Of a DNA stretch of 64,000 bases, positions 8,232 to 17,110 are shown one piece after another. The notes beneath the pieces were generated by a model, which did no database searches, had not been told where the DNA came from, and saw nothing but the letters and a program-made list of their open reading frames with translations. Made by a program: the position numbers and the translations under genes. Within the stretch, counting starts at the first letter, position 1; each line of letters starts with the position of its first letter. Source of the stretch: Desulfovibrionaceae bacterium (GTDB lineage: Bacteria > Desulfobacterota > Desulfovibrionia > Desulfovibrionales > Desulfovibrionaceae); NCBI GenBank assembly GCA_009783025.1, contig WRHY01000001.1:372001-436000 (forward strand). The letters run 5' to 3'.

Positions 8232-8972
8232 CTAGCTCCCCGTGATGAGATATTCTTCAAAAAACAATTCCGTTACCTTTTCCGACGAGATCTGCTCATT
8301 GATCACGCTGAGCAGATCATTTTTCAGCATCTCTCTTGATTCCTTATCGGACAAAAAGGTCAAAGGCTTATTACGCAGATAATAATAGATGGCGTCTCTT
8401 ACGGCAACGTCTTTTGCGCCGAGTTCAGCGAACAGCACGGGATTTTCCGTGGGAATGGCGAAACTGGCGCGCAAAAAGCGCAGTTCCCCTTCACTGCCGC
8501 GCCGCTCGATAAAAAAGCCTCCCAGACGGTACAGGAATTTCGGTCCGGGCGGGGCATCTTCGCGCTGGGGCACGCCGGAAACCACAATACGCTCCGGTTC
8601 ATGCGCCACCGGCGCGGGTGTCTTGTTTCCGCCAAGCGTGAGCATCAGGACCAGGGGCAGCACAACAAGCACAGCAACTAAAGCCCCGATCAGGATGGCC
8701 AGTTTCTTTTTGTCGGCCAACAGGGCTTTGAAACCCGTGACCGATGCCGCATCCACCTCTTTCGGCCGTTGGGCTGGGGCGGGCTTTTCAGGCTCGGCCG
8801 CCACTTCCTTGGGCTTTTCCTCTTCCGGCTCTTCCAGAAACGGGGCGTCGTCAATATCCAGTTCAACTTTGGCCCCGCGAGCGGAGGATTCGCTACCGGA
8901 CGGCGCGGCTTCGGAAGGCCCGTTCTGGGCTTCCGGCGCGGCATCGGTGCGGGGGTCGGTATCTGGCGTCAT
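8232..8972 (-). CDS. fliL: Flagellar basal body-associated protein FliL
   Basis: 246 aa, longer than the usual 150-180 because of an acidic, Pro/Glu/Ala-rich cytoplasmic extension (residues 1-85). One membrane helix at about 91-113 precedes a periplasmic domain with the FliL pattern: FIERRGSEGELRFLRASFAI, then KDVAVRDAIYYYLRNK and a C-terminal SEKVTELFFEEYLI. FliL associates with the stator and motor and supports torque. It lies downstream of cheY, separated by a long palindromic repeat (9082-9208), so it may be expressed apart from the flhA-cheY block. Confidence 0.88.
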   Translation of the reverse strand: MTPDTDPRTDAAPEAQNGPSEAAPSGSESSARGAKVELDIDDAPFLEEPEEEKPKEVAAEPEKPAPAQRPKEVDAASVTGFKALLADKKKLAILIGALVAVLVVLPLVLMLTLGGNKTPAPVAHEPERIVVSGVPQREDAPPGPKFLYRLGGFFIERRGSEGELRFLRASFAIPTENPVLFAELGAKDVAVRDAIYYYLRNKPLTFLSDKESREMLKNDLLSVINEQISSEKVTELFFEEYLITGS

Positions 8973-9081
8973 AGAAAGAGTACGCTCACTGGCGAGAAAG
9001 TATGGCCCGGCCGGGCGCGGCCAGGGCCGGGAGCCTGAAAATTCGCGGCGCGCATCCCGTTGTCAACTGCCGGAACACGCG

Positions 9082-9208
9082 GGTAGCGCCTCATTTTGGG
9101 GTGATACATCGTCAGGCATCGTTTTTTGCTCCGGTCGAGTACCATAAGAGTACACTCCCGTCACAAAAAACTCGCCTTCCTTGTCTGACCCCAAACTGAG
9201 GCACTACC
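9082..9208. repeat. Long modular palindrome, family I, copy 1 (type A arms, type B loop)
   Basis: A 127-bp imperfect palindrome between fliL and cheY. The left arm starts GGTAGCGCCTCATTTTGGGG and the right arm ends CCCCAAACTGAGGCACTACC. The middle holds CCGGTCGAGTACCATAAGAG, also found in the copy at 27486 that has different arms. A further right-arm-like unit (CTCAAACTGGGGAACTACC) lies at 9214-9232. No coding potential. The rest of the 345-bp gap (8973-9317) shows nothing else recognisable. Confidence 0.85.
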
Positions 9209-9317
9209 GACATCGCTCAAACTGGGGAACTACCAAGATTCTTCCGTTCCCTGGGAAGGAACAGGGGGCGCGTCCCGGCGGAACGGGGCAGGAAGAGTCC
9301 GCGGCCGGGGCGATCCG

Positions 9318-9698
9318 TTACGGGAAGATTTTGTCGATCTTCTGTTTCATAACCTCAGCGGTGAAGGGCTTGACGATATAATTGGAGACCTTGGCCTGCA
9401 CCGCTTCAAGGATATTTTCCTGCTGCGCTTCGGCCGTGACCATAAGAAAGGGCAGATCCGCGAATTCTTCGGAAGCGCGCACCTTGCGCAGGAGCTCAAT
9501 GCCGGTCATCTGGGGCATGTTCCAGTCCGAGATGATAAAATCTATTTTATCCTTGTTCAGCGTATCCCAGGCAGTGGTGCCGTCGTCTGCTTCCACAATG
9601 TTATTGAAGCCGAGCTGACGCAGGATGTTTTTGATAATGCGGCGCATGGTGGAAAAATCATCAACAACCAGCACACGCATATTCGGGTTGAATGGCAT
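9318..9698 (-). CDS. cheY: Chemotaxis response regulator CheY
   Basis: 126 aa single receiver domain; the start at 9698 has AAAGGAGA upstream. All catalytic residues are present: Asp13-Asp14, phospho-acceptor Asp58 in ISDWNMP, Thr88 and Lys110 in IVKPF. Phosphorylated by CheA, it binds the flagellar switch to change rotation. It lies 12 bp after fliA, so it belongs to the fleN-fliA-cheY transcript. Confidence 0.95.
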   Translation of the reverse strand: MPFNPNMRVLVVDDFSTMRRIIKNILRQLGFNNIVEADDGTTAWDTLNKDKIDFIISDWNMPQMTGIELLRKVRASEEFADLPFLMVTAEAQQENILEAVQAKVSNYIVKPFTAEVMKQKIDKIFP

Positions 9699-9710
9699 GA
9701 AACGTCTCCT

Positions 9711-10529
9711 TTACAAGGCATGCGGTTCGCCGTGGCGAACGGTAAATTCCTTACGTAAGCGCGAAAGAGCCTGCGAGTGCAATTGAGAGACCCGCCCCTC
9801 CGTGATGCCCATTACTTCGGCAGTCTCCCGCATGTTCAACTCGTCAGTATAATACAGGGATAATACCAGCTTCTCTCGCGGTGTCAATTGTTCAATAAGT
9901 TCAGCTACTCTATCTATGAGTTCCTGGGCGGCGGCCTTGGCGAAGGGCTCTTCCCCGCCGGCGCACTCCACCGGAGACAGGGATTCCTGCATCAACTCCA
10001 GGGAAAGGCAGAACTGGTTATGCAGCGCTTCCAGGCCTTCGCGCACCTCTTTGATGTCCATGCCCGTTTCCGCGGCCAGGGCCTCTTCGCTGGGGCTTGC
10101 CCCGGTCTGGTGCTCCAGTTTGTGAATGGCTTCGTCCAGCGTGCGCACGCGGCGGCGCAAGGAACGCGGGAACCAGTCCAGCTTTCTCAGTTCGTCCAGC
10201 ATGGCGCCCCGGATGCGATTTTCCGCGTAGGTATCGAACTTGATACCCATCTGCGGGCGGAACTTGCCAAAGGATTCCATAAGACCCAGGGTTCCGGCGC
10301 TGATCAGTTCCGAAAGCTCCACATTGCGCGGCAGCCTGGCCTTCATGCGCAAGGCCAGATACTTCACCTTGGGGGCGAAGTGACGCACAATGCTCTCCTG
10401 CTCCGCAGGCGTGCACGCGGTCCAGGACAGGAGCCCGGAGTCAAAACGCTCCCAGGGCTCTCCGCCGGTTTTCCCGCTGCCGCTACTGGGCAAAGAGGAG
10501 CCGCTTCCAGAAGAATTTGATGTTGCCAT
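9711..10529 (-). CDS. fliA: Flagellar sigma factor sigma-28 (FliA)
   Basis: 272 aa. Sigma region 2 contains NVELSELISAGTLGLMESF and FDTYAENRIRGAMLDELRK; region 3 follows; region 4 contains LTPREKLVLSLYYTDELNM and a helix-turn-helix (ETAEVMGITEGRVSQLHSQA). A Ser/Gly-rich leader of about 25 residues precedes the core. The 5' end overlaps fleN by 47 nt, suggesting translational coupling. It should direct RNA polymerase to the two TAAA-N15-GCCGATA promoters before flagellin. A later start inside the leader is possible, since no strong ribosome-binding site is seen at 10529. Confidence 0.93.
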   Translation of the reverse strand: MATSNSSGSGSSLPSSGSGKTGGEPWERFDSGLLSWTACTPAEQESIVRHFAPKVKYLALRMKARLPRNVELSELISAGTLGLMESFGKFRPQMGIKFDTYAENRIRGAMLDELRKLDWFPRSLRRRVRTLDEAIHKLEHQTGASPSEEALAAETGMDIKEVREGLEALHNQFCLSLELMQESLSPVECAGGEEPFAKAAAQELIDRVAELIEQLTPREKLVLSLYYTDELNMRETAEVMGITEGRVSQLHSQALSRLRKEFTVRHGEPHAL

Positions 10530-11298
10530 CGAGCGAGTGGGGTACTTCCCAGGTTCGTATGGTTTGTGACACTTCCATCATAGCCCTGCTGGCAGGGCTG
10601 TTGGGGTCCATGACGCTGAAAGGTTTCTGGCTGATCACGGCCTTACGTACAGCGGCGTCTCTGGGGATCATGCCCACGTAGTCGAGGCCGATGCCGGCAA
10701 GAAAATGATCGCAGGCTTTGTACAGGCGGCGGAAAATATCGAGCGCCGACTTTTCGTCCGGGGCCATGTTTACCAGTATCCGGAAATCGTTCACCCCGTG
10801 GTTCTGCTGCATGACCTTGATCAGGGCGTAAGCGTCGGTGAGCGAGGTGGGTTCCGGGGTCAGGACGACCAGACGTTCCTGGGAGGCCAGGTTGAAATAC
10901 ATCACGTTGTCGTTGATGCCCGCGCCTGTGTCCACGATCAGGAAATCAACCGTGTCTTCCATTTCGTCCATGGCTTCGAGCAGGGTCACTTTCTGGCCCA
11001 TGCTGAGGGACAGCATCTCGCTGACGCCGGAGGACGCGGGCAGTATTTTGAAGCCGTATGGCGTGTCCATGAGCACATCGGAGAGGTCCGCCCCTTCGTG
11101 GAACAGGTGGAACAGATTGTGGGTCGGGGTCAGTCCCAGGATCACGTCCACATTGGCAAGGCCAAGATCCGCGTCCAGGAGGACCACCTTTTTGCCTGCT
11201 TTAGCAAGGCAACAGGCAAGGTTGACCGAAATATTGGTCTTGCCGACGCCGCCTTTACCGGAGGTGACGGAGATGACCAGGGGCAGGTCAGATTTCAT
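10483..11298 (-). CDS. fleN: Flagellar number regulator, MinD-like ATPase (FleN/FlhG)
   Basis: 271 aa. The deviant Walker A motif SGKGGVGKTN lies at residues 13-22, with switch motifs LLDADLGLANVD and FLIVDTGAG. This is the ParA/MinD fold of FlhG/FleN, which limits flagellar number by antagonising FlhF or the flagellar master regulator. It lies between flhF and fliA, the standard polar-flagellum arrangement. A 3' overlap with fliA is seen; a gap of 88 bp separates it from flhF. Confidence 0.94.
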   Translation of the reverse strand: MKSDLPLVISVTSGKGGVGKTNISVNLACCLAKAGKKVVLLDADLGLANVDVILGLTPTHNLFHLFHEGADLSDVLMDTPYGFKILPASSGVSEMLSLSMGQKVTLLEAMDEMEDTVDFLIVDTGAGINDNVMYFNLASQERLVVLTPEPTSLTDAYALIKVMQQNHGVNDFRILVNMAPDEKSALDIFRRLYKACDHFLAGIGLDYVGMIPRDAAVRKAVISQKPFSVMDPNSPASRAMMEVSQTIRTWEVPHSLDGNIKFFWKRLLFAQ

Positions 11299-11386
11299 AA
11301 GCGGCTCCAGAAACCGTTGGAGTTTGAATGAGTGTATTCATTTTATTGTAAAGCTTCAAGTAGCTTGTCCTTTATTATACGTTTCT

Positions 11387-12703
11387 CTATGCCCCGGCGG
11401 GCAGTTCCCGTTTAAAAAGCAGTCGCCAGAGCATGTTTTCCTTGGCCGGAACAAGGGAATTGCCCAGGCCCGGCCCAAAAGACAGGGCTGAGACGGGCAA
11501 GCCCGTGCTGACAGCCACATTGACGATCTGGCCGTAGTGCTCGGCCTCGTCCAGTTTGGTCCAGACAATACTGCTGGCGTGTGGCACGCGGTAGCGCTCC
11601 AGCACGCCGCGCATCTGTAAACTGCCGTAATGCGGCGGCAGAACCAGGTGCACGGCCAGATCGTCCGGGCCTTCGCCGCACAGATCCGCCAGACCCGCAT
11701 CGGCAATCAGGGTACTCAGACTTCTGTTGCGGGAAAAGCCGGGCAGATCCACAATGACCCGATCATAGTTTTCGCGCAGGGCTTCGTTCAGAGACGTCAC
11801 CAGTTCCAGGGTGGTGGAGGCTTCCTTGTAAGCCAGGTCGGAAAGATCGCAGTAGTGGCGGAGCAAGAGGCGGCCGTTCCCCCGGGTGGCGTCCGCGTTG
11901 AGCATGCAGATGCGGCAGGCCGGGGCGGCACGGCGCAGACTGAGGGCCATGCGGATGGCTGACGAGGTTTTGCCCGCGCCAAAGGGACCGGCGATCATAT
12001 GCAAGCGCTGGGGCCAGGCTTCCAGGCCCCAGGTGCGCACCGGCACCAGTTGGGCCAGGGGGGCAAGAATGGAAGCCGTGGGATCGGCCTGCAGGCGCTG
12101 GAAAATATGCAGCACGGCAGCGTCTTCCACGCCCTCGCGCTGTAAAAATTCAATGGCCAGACGCTGGCGGGGCGGCAGCAGATCCAGGCGCAGGGAAGGC
12201 TTCATCAGCGCCAGCAAATGGTTCTTGATGCTGCTCCATTCCTCGTGCCAGTGCTGCCAGCCGGGCGGCGGCGAACCATAGGGGCCGGTCTGCATTTCCG
12301 GCTGCCCCGTAGCCTGCCCCTTCGCCTGCGCGGGCGGCATTGCCGTTTGTCCCGCTGTCTGTCCGGGCGCGTCTGTCCGGGCGGCGGGCCGGGACTGCAG
12401 CTTGCCACGCGACGAATAGGTGGGCGCAACGTCTTCGTTTTGCCCGGTTTCCTGTTCAGCAGGAGGGGGAAGATCGGACGCTTGCCGCGGCATGGAGAAG
12501 CGCGCGGGGCTGCCTCCCAGGGGTTCAGAGCCGGAAGCGGCCGTGCGGGCGGGGGAAACCGGCGCGCGCTCCAGGGCGGCGGTCATGGTAATCAGACCGT
12601 CTTCTTCCTGTGTATCAAGGATAATGGCGTCCGGACCAAGCTCCTTCTTGATCAGGGCCAGTACTTCCTTGCTGGTGGGCGCGCTGAAACTTTTTATCTG
12701 CAT
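11387..12703 (-). CDS. flhF: Flagellar placement GTPase FlhF
   Basis: 438 aa from the ATG at 12703; an upstream ATG at 12751 adds 16 residues that do not fit the family. The N-terminus (MQIKSFSAPTSKEVLALI, then ELGPDAIIL) is the typical FlhF B-domain start. A Pro/Gln/Ala-rich linker follows, then an SRP-type NG GTPase domain with GPFGAGKTSS (G1), DLPG (G3, replacing the more usual DTAG) and TKLD (G4). FlhF recruits early basal-body parts to the pole. Downstream of flhA, with a multi-hairpin repeat in the gap. Confidence 0.92.
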   Translation of the reverse strand: MQIKSFSAPTSKEVLALIKKELGPDAIILDTQEEDGLITMTAALERAPVSPARTAASGSEPLGGSPARFSMPRQASDLPPPAEQETGQNEDVAPTYSSRGKLQSRPAARTDAPGQTAGQTAMPPAQAKGQATGQPEMQTGPYGSPPPGWQHWHEEWSSIKNHLLALMKPSLRLDLLPPRQRLAIEFLQREGVEDAAVLHIFQRLQADPTASILAPLAQLVPVRTWGLEAWPQRLHMIAGPFGAGKTSSAIRMALSLRRAAPACRICMLNADATRGNGRLLLRHYCDLSDLAYKEASTTLELVTSLNEALRENYDRVIVDLPGFSRNRSLSTLIADAGLADLCGEGPDDLAVHLVLPPHYGSLQMRGVLERYRVPHASSIVWTKLDEAEHYGQIVNVAVSTGLPVSALSFGPGLGNSLVPAKENMLWRLLFKRELPAGA

Positions 12704-12736
12704 GTCCGGTGGCCTTATGAAGTATTCACTCTTGGA

Positions 12737-12881
12737 TTGGAGGGGTTCCACCCCTCCAAACCTCCCCGCCAGGGCCTAGCCGGCCCTGGACCCGGCATTC
12801 CGGAAAACGGCTTTGCCGTTTTCCGGGTGTGGGGGTGCAGGGGACAGAGTCCCCTCAGGGGGTTTGGGGTGGAGCCCCAAT
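12737..12881. repeat. Multi-hairpin repeat, family II, copy 1
   Basis: 145 bp between flhF and flhA made of successive perfect or near-perfect hairpins: GGAGGGG-ttcca-CCCCTCC; CCAGGGCC-tagcc-GGCCCTGG; GGAAAACGGC-ttt-GCCGTTTTCC; GGGGAC-aga-GTCCCC; TTGGGG-tgga-GCCCCAA. The same order, in reverse orientation, occurs at 42343-42467. Confidence 0.85.
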
Positions 12882-12890
12882 CTTCAGTTT

Positions 12891-15062
12891 TTATCCATCA
12901 ATCCTGGCGTTACCCACCGCGGTCAGCCGGATATCCGGCGGAATTTCGGCCTGGGAGATGACCGGTACCGAGGGCAGGAAGCGCATGACCAACTGGGCCA
13001 GGTGCGGCCTGGTCACGGGCGTGGCCAGCACCACGGGCTGCCCGTCCGTGTTCACGGCCGCTTCCACCAGTTGGTTGATGCTCTGCATCAGGCGCTGCGC
13101 CGAACCGGGCGAAAGGGCCATAAAGGTTCCGTTTTCGGTCTGGCGCAAGGAGTCTTGCAGGATCTGCTCGGTGCCGGAGTCCACGGTAATGATGGGCAGA
13201 GCCCCGCCTGAATCAAGATACGGCTTGACAATGGTGCGGGCCAGACGCTCGCGCACGTACTCGGTGAGCACTTCCGAATGTTTGATCATAACGCCTTGGT
13301 CACCCAGGGTTTCCACGATGCTCAGGAGATCCCGGATGGATACGTTTTCGCGCACCAGGTTTTGCAGCACCTTTTGCACCACGCCGAGCGGCAGGATGCC
13401 GGGCACCAGTTCTTCCACGGCCTTGGGCGCGGTCTTGGCCAGGTTGTCCAGGAGACCCTGCACTTCCTGACGGCCCAGGAATTCGGAAAGATGGCGGCGG
13501 AATACTTCGGTCAAGTGCGTGGCAATGACCGTGGAGGGGTCGACCACGGTGTAGCCCGCCAGCATGGCTTCTTCCTTCTGCACTTCGGGAATCCAGACCG
13601 CGGGCAGGTTGAAGGCCGGTTCCCTGGTCTCGATGCCTGTGATGCTGCTTCTGGCGTTGCCCGGATCCATGGCCAGGAAATGGTCGATCAGGATCTCGGC
13701 CGAGGCCACTTCGTTGCCCTTGATGAGCAGGCTGTACTGGCCGGGCTTGAGTTGCAGGTTGTCCCGCAGGTGCAGGGATGGCAGCACCACGCCCATGTCC
13801 AGGGCAAACTGGCGGCGGATGGAACGGATGCGGGAGAGCAGGTTGCCGTTCTGGCCTTCGTCCACCAGAGGCACCAGGCCGTATCCCACTTCCAGTTCCA
13901 GAGTATCGAGCGGCAGCAGGGATTGCACTTCTTCCGGGGTATCCAGACCGCCCTCGGCCGGGACTCCGCCTTTGCCCGCGCCGGCGGGCGCGCCGCCCGG
14001 GCCGCCGGACAGAGCCTTGCCCGCCGAACTGCCTGCCGGCAAGCTCCTGGGGCCGCTGACCGTGGCTTCGGCATCCTTGCGCCCGGCAATTCTGGCGACG
14101 AGGAAAAGGGTCAGTGAAATACCGATAAAGGGCAGGGCGGGCAGGCCGGGCATCAGGGCGAACAGCAGCAGCACGCCCGAGACCAGGGTCATGGCCCGGC
14201 TGTTGTAAGTCAACTGGCCGATGAACTCTTCGCCCATTTTGGCTTCGGCCGCCGCGCGGGACACGATGATGCCCGCAGCCGTGGAAGTGATGATCGAGGG
14301 TATGGTGGCCACCAGGCCGTCACCGATGCTCAGCAGGGAATAGGTCTGCATGGCCTCGGTCCAGGCCATGTCTTTTTGCAGCACGCCAAGCAGCACGCCG
14401 CCAATAAGATTGATGAAGGTGATCAGGATGCCCGCGTTCACGTCCCCCTGTACGAATTTGCCCGCGCCGTCCATGGCGCCGTAAAAATCGGCTTCCTTGC
14501 GGATGGCTTTACGCGTGGCCGTGGCTTCTTCCTCGCTGATCAGGCCGGAGTTGAGGTCGGCCTCGACAGCCATCTGTTTGCCGGGCATGGCGTCCAGGGT
14601 GAAGCGGGCCGCGACTTCCGCGATACGAGTGGTGCCCGCGGTAATGACTATCTTGTTCAGGATGAACAGGATCATAAAGATGACCGCCCCGATCACGTAA
14701 CTGCCGCCGACCACGAACTCGCCGAAAGCCTGGATGACTGAACCGGCCGCGTCCGTGCCTTTGTCCCCATGCATCAGGATAAGGCGGGTGGAGGCCACGT
14801 TCAGGGCAAGACGGAGCAAGGTGGTGACCAGGAGCAGGGAGGGAAAAATGGAAAATTCCAGAGGCGAAACCATGAACATGGAGGTGACCAGGATCAGCAA
14901 GGAAAGCGAAATGGATACGCAGAGCAGGAAATCGAGCACCAGGGTCGGCATGGGTATGAGCATGACCACAAGGATCACGACAACGCCGCCGGCCAGGAGC
15001 AGGTCGCCCTGCTTGGCGAACTTTTCGTAATTAATCTTGGGAAGGGGTGTGTTTGCTGCCAT
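12891..15062 (-). CDS. flhA: Flagellar type III export gate protein FlhA
   Basis: 723 aa from the ATG at 15062 (MAANTPLPKINY); the upstream extension overlapping flhB is not family-like. Eight membrane helices fill the first 330 residues, including LLVTTLLRLALNVASTRLIL and the FHIPEP-type loop (GKQMAVEADLNSGLISEEEA). A Gly/Pro/Ala-rich linker (about 345-390) leads to the large cytoplasmic domain, which binds export substrates and chaperones and ends with STVIATHLTEVFRRH and later helices. It is the main export gate component, acting with FlhB and FliR encoded just upstream. Confidence 0.95.
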   Translation of the reverse strand: MAANTPLPKINYEKFAKQGDLLLAGGVVVILVVMLIPMPTLVLDFLLCVSISLSLLILVTSMFMVSPLEFSIFPSLLLVTTLLRLALNVASTRLILMHGDKGTDAAGSVIQAFGEFVVGGSYVIGAVIFMILFILNKIVITAGTTRIAEVAARFTLDAMPGKQMAVEADLNSGLISEEEATATRKAIRKEADFYGAMDGAGKFVQGDVNAGILITFINLIGGVLLGVLQKDMAWTEAMQTYSLLSIGDGLVATIPSIITSTAAGIIVSRAAAEAKMGEEFIGQLTYNSRAMTLVSGVLLLFALMPGLPALPFIGISLTLFLVARIAGRKDAEATVSGPRSLPAGSSAGKALSGGPGGAPAGAGKGGVPAEGGLDTPEEVQSLLPLDTLELEVGYGLVPLVDEGQNGNLLSRIRSIRRQFALDMGVVLPSLHLRDNLQLKPGQYSLLIKGNEVASAEILIDHFLAMDPGNARSSITGIETREPAFNLPAVWIPEVQKEEAMLAGYTVVDPSTVIATHLTEVFRRHLSEFLGRQEVQGLLDNLAKTAPKAVEELVPGILPLGVVQKVLQNLVRENVSIRDLLSIVETLGDQGVMIKHSEVLTEYVRERLARTIVKPYLDSGGALPIITVDSGTEQILQDSLRQTENGTFMALSPGSAQRLMQSINQLVEAAVNTDGQPVVLATPVTRPHLAQLVMRFLPSVPVISQAEIPPDIRLTAVGNARIDG

Positions 15063-15118
15063 AATACTGACGCCTTCTGAATTCCGGGCCGTCAAAGCGA
15101 CGACGGCGCGGCGGGAAA

Positions 15119-16195
15119 TTAAGGTTTTGTCGTTCGGCCGGGATTCCTTGTCTTCCAAATCTGCGCAAGGATGAGTGCCACGGCCTGGAACAGTTCCGCC
15201 GGGATCATGTCCCCGACTTCCGTTTGCTTATACAAAGCCTGTGCCAAAGGCTTGTTTTCACGGATGGGAACCTTGTTTTCGCGGGCGATTTCCTTAATTC
15301 TCTCCGCCACCCGGTCAACGCCCATGGCCACGACCACCGGGGCCGGAGCTTCACTGGCGTCATATTTCAAGGCGACAGCTATATGGGTGGGGTTGGTGAT
15401 GACCACATCCGCCTTGGGCACTTGAGCGAACATGCGCTGGGCGGACATCTTGAGCATCTTCTGCTTCATCTGCGCTTTGACTCTTTCATCACCCTCCATC
15501 TGCTTGCGTTCGTCCTTGACCTCGTCCTTGCTCATCTTGAGGTCTTCCTTATATTTCCAGCGCGTGTACCACAGGTCTATCAGGGAAATGACCAGCATGG
15601 GCCAGAAAGCATACAGCGCTACCTTGGCCGCCAGTTTGAGGATGTAAATGGCAATCCCGGCCGCGTCCATGTAATACAGGTCCGGGAAGTGCTGCATCTC
15701 GTTTTTGATCACGATGGTCGGAGCCACGCCGATACACAGGGCCAGGAGCAGGCTTTTGCCCAGGCGGATGAAGGTCTGGGACGAGAGAAACATGCGCTTG
15801 AGCCCGCTGAGCGGGTTGAACTTGCTCAGTTTGGGCTTGAATACTTTGGTGGTCCAGAGCTTGCCCACCTGGACGCGCAGCAGCACAAAGATGAACAGGC
15901 CCACGGTGAACAGGACCGGCAGGACCATTTTGGCCAGGGAGAGGGAAAGTTCGAGGCGCATCTGCGCAAAGAGCGCGTCGTTGAAGTCCTCGGTGGGCCA
16001 GTGGGTGAAATAATGGCGCATCAGCCGCATGATCTCGTTACCCATGAAGCCGATCCACATGGTCAGGATGAACAACCCGGCCAGGACGCTGATAGCCTTG
16101 GGCATTTCCTGTGATTTAGGGACGTTGCCTTCGTCACGCGCTTTTTTGATGCGTTTGGGTGTGGCGTTTTCTGTTTTGGACGGATCACTCGCCAT
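15119..16195 (-). CDS. flhB: Flagellar type III export switch protein FlhB
   Basis: 358 aa. The N-terminal tail is KTENATPKRIKKARDEGNVP, the family signature, followed by four membrane helices and a cytoplasmic domain with the autocleavage motif NPTH near residues 268-271 (VVITNPTHIAVALKYD). Cleavage at this motif switches export from rod/hook to filament substrates. It precedes flhA by 56 bp and follows fliR by 57 bp. Confidence 0.95.
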   Translation of the reverse strand: MASDPSKTENATPKRIKKARDEGNVPKSQEMPKAISVLAGLFILTMWIGFMGNEIMRLMRHYFTHWPTEDFNDALFAQMRLELSLSLAKMVLPVLFTVGLFIFVLLRVQVGKLWTTKVFKPKLSKFNPLSGLKRMFLSSQTFIRLGKSLLLALCIGVAPTIVIKNEMQHFPDLYYMDAAGIAIYILKLAAKVALYAFWPMLVISLIDLWYTRWKYKEDLKMSKDEVKDERKQMEGDERVKAQMKQKMLKMSAQRMFAQVPKADVVITNPTHIAVALKYDASEAPAPVVVAMGVDRVAERIKEIARENKVPIRENKPLAQALYKQTEVGDMIPAELFQAVALILAQIWKTRNPGRTTKP

Positions 16196-16252
16196 GGATA
16201 CGCCCCCATGAGGACAGGACAGTGCGGGCCAAAGCCATGACGGCGCGGACGG

Positions 16253-17041
16253 TCATTGCGGACCTCCGGCCAGCGCCATGATGCGGTCAAACATGGGGCC
16301 GAGTCCGATGATGATCTCTTCCATGTGCAGGGACAGGGTGGTGAACATGATGCCCATGAAGAAAAACCCCACCGCGATTTTTACCGGAAAGCCCAGAGTG
16401 AGCAGGTTCATTTGCGGCGCGGCGCGGCCCATCAGGGCCAGGGTAAGCTCCACCATGAACAGGGCGGCAATGGCCGGCGCGGCAATTTTTACGGCCAGGG
16501 AGAACATGCCGCCGGACAGGGTCAGAATGTCGCCGGTGAGCGCGCCGCCGATGCGCAGGCTCCCCGGCGGAACCAGGGCAAAGGAACCGGACAGGGCGCG
16601 CAGCAGGTGCAGGTGTCCGTCCAGGGCCAAAAACACGACCAGAGTGACCAGGTGCAAAAGGTTGGACGTGATGCTGGCCTGGTTGCCCGAAGCGGGATCA
16701 GCCAGGGTCATCATGGTGAAGCCCATCTGAAAGCCCATGATTTCCCCGCCGGTCTGGATGCCTGCGAAAATAAAGGACACGCACAGGCCCATGATCAGGC
16801 CCAGTACCGCTTCGCCCAAGACCATGAGGGCGATGTTCCAGGGGTGGGAGGGAAAGAGGGCGCCGGGAAAGGAAAGGTGCGGCCAGACCGCCATGGCCAT
16901 GACCAGGGCCAGCGCCGCCTTGACCAGCACGGGGATATAGTCGCCGCCGAAAAAAGGCAGCAGGAAGACCACCAGGCTCACCCTGGTCAGAGTGAGCAGG
17001 AAGCTCATGAGCGTGTCGGCGTTAAAGGCGAAAATATCCAT
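16253..17041 (-). CDS. fliR: Flagellar export apparatus protein FliR
   Basis: 262 aa with about six hydrophobic helices. Family features include VFLLPFFGGDYIPVLVKAALAL and GLIMGLCVSFIFAGIQTGGEIMGFQMGF. FliR forms part of the core export pore with FliP and FliQ, which are not in this window. First gene of the fliR-flhB-flhA-flhF-fleN-fliA-cheY block; no obvious sigma-54 or sigma-28 promoter was found in the 69 bp before it. Confidence 0.93.
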   Translation of the reverse strand: MDIFAFNADTLMSFLLTLTRVSLVVFLLPFFGGDYIPVLVKAALALVMAMAVWPHLSFPGALFPSHPWNIALMVLGEAVLGLIMGLCVSFIFAGIQTGGEIMGFQMGFTMMTLADPASGNQASITSNLLHLVTLVVFLALDGHLHLLRALSGSFALVPPGSLRIGGALTGDILTLSGGMFSLAVKIAAPAIAALFMVELTLALMGRAAPQMNLLTLGFPVKIAVGFFFMGIMFTTLSLHMEEIIIGLGPMFDRIMALAGGPQ

Positions 17042-17110
17042 TGCTCCGACTATGCAGGAATCGGGCTTTTTTGTGAAGGGGGCGGGAAAGTTTTGCGCGG
17101 CAGGAGCGGA

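Noticed and set aside
9082..9208. CRISPR array or simple terminator as explanation of the 9.1-kb palindrome
   Set aside because: No regular spacer-repeat structure, and the element is longer than a terminator, lacks a T-run at its edge, and recurs with exchangeable modules.
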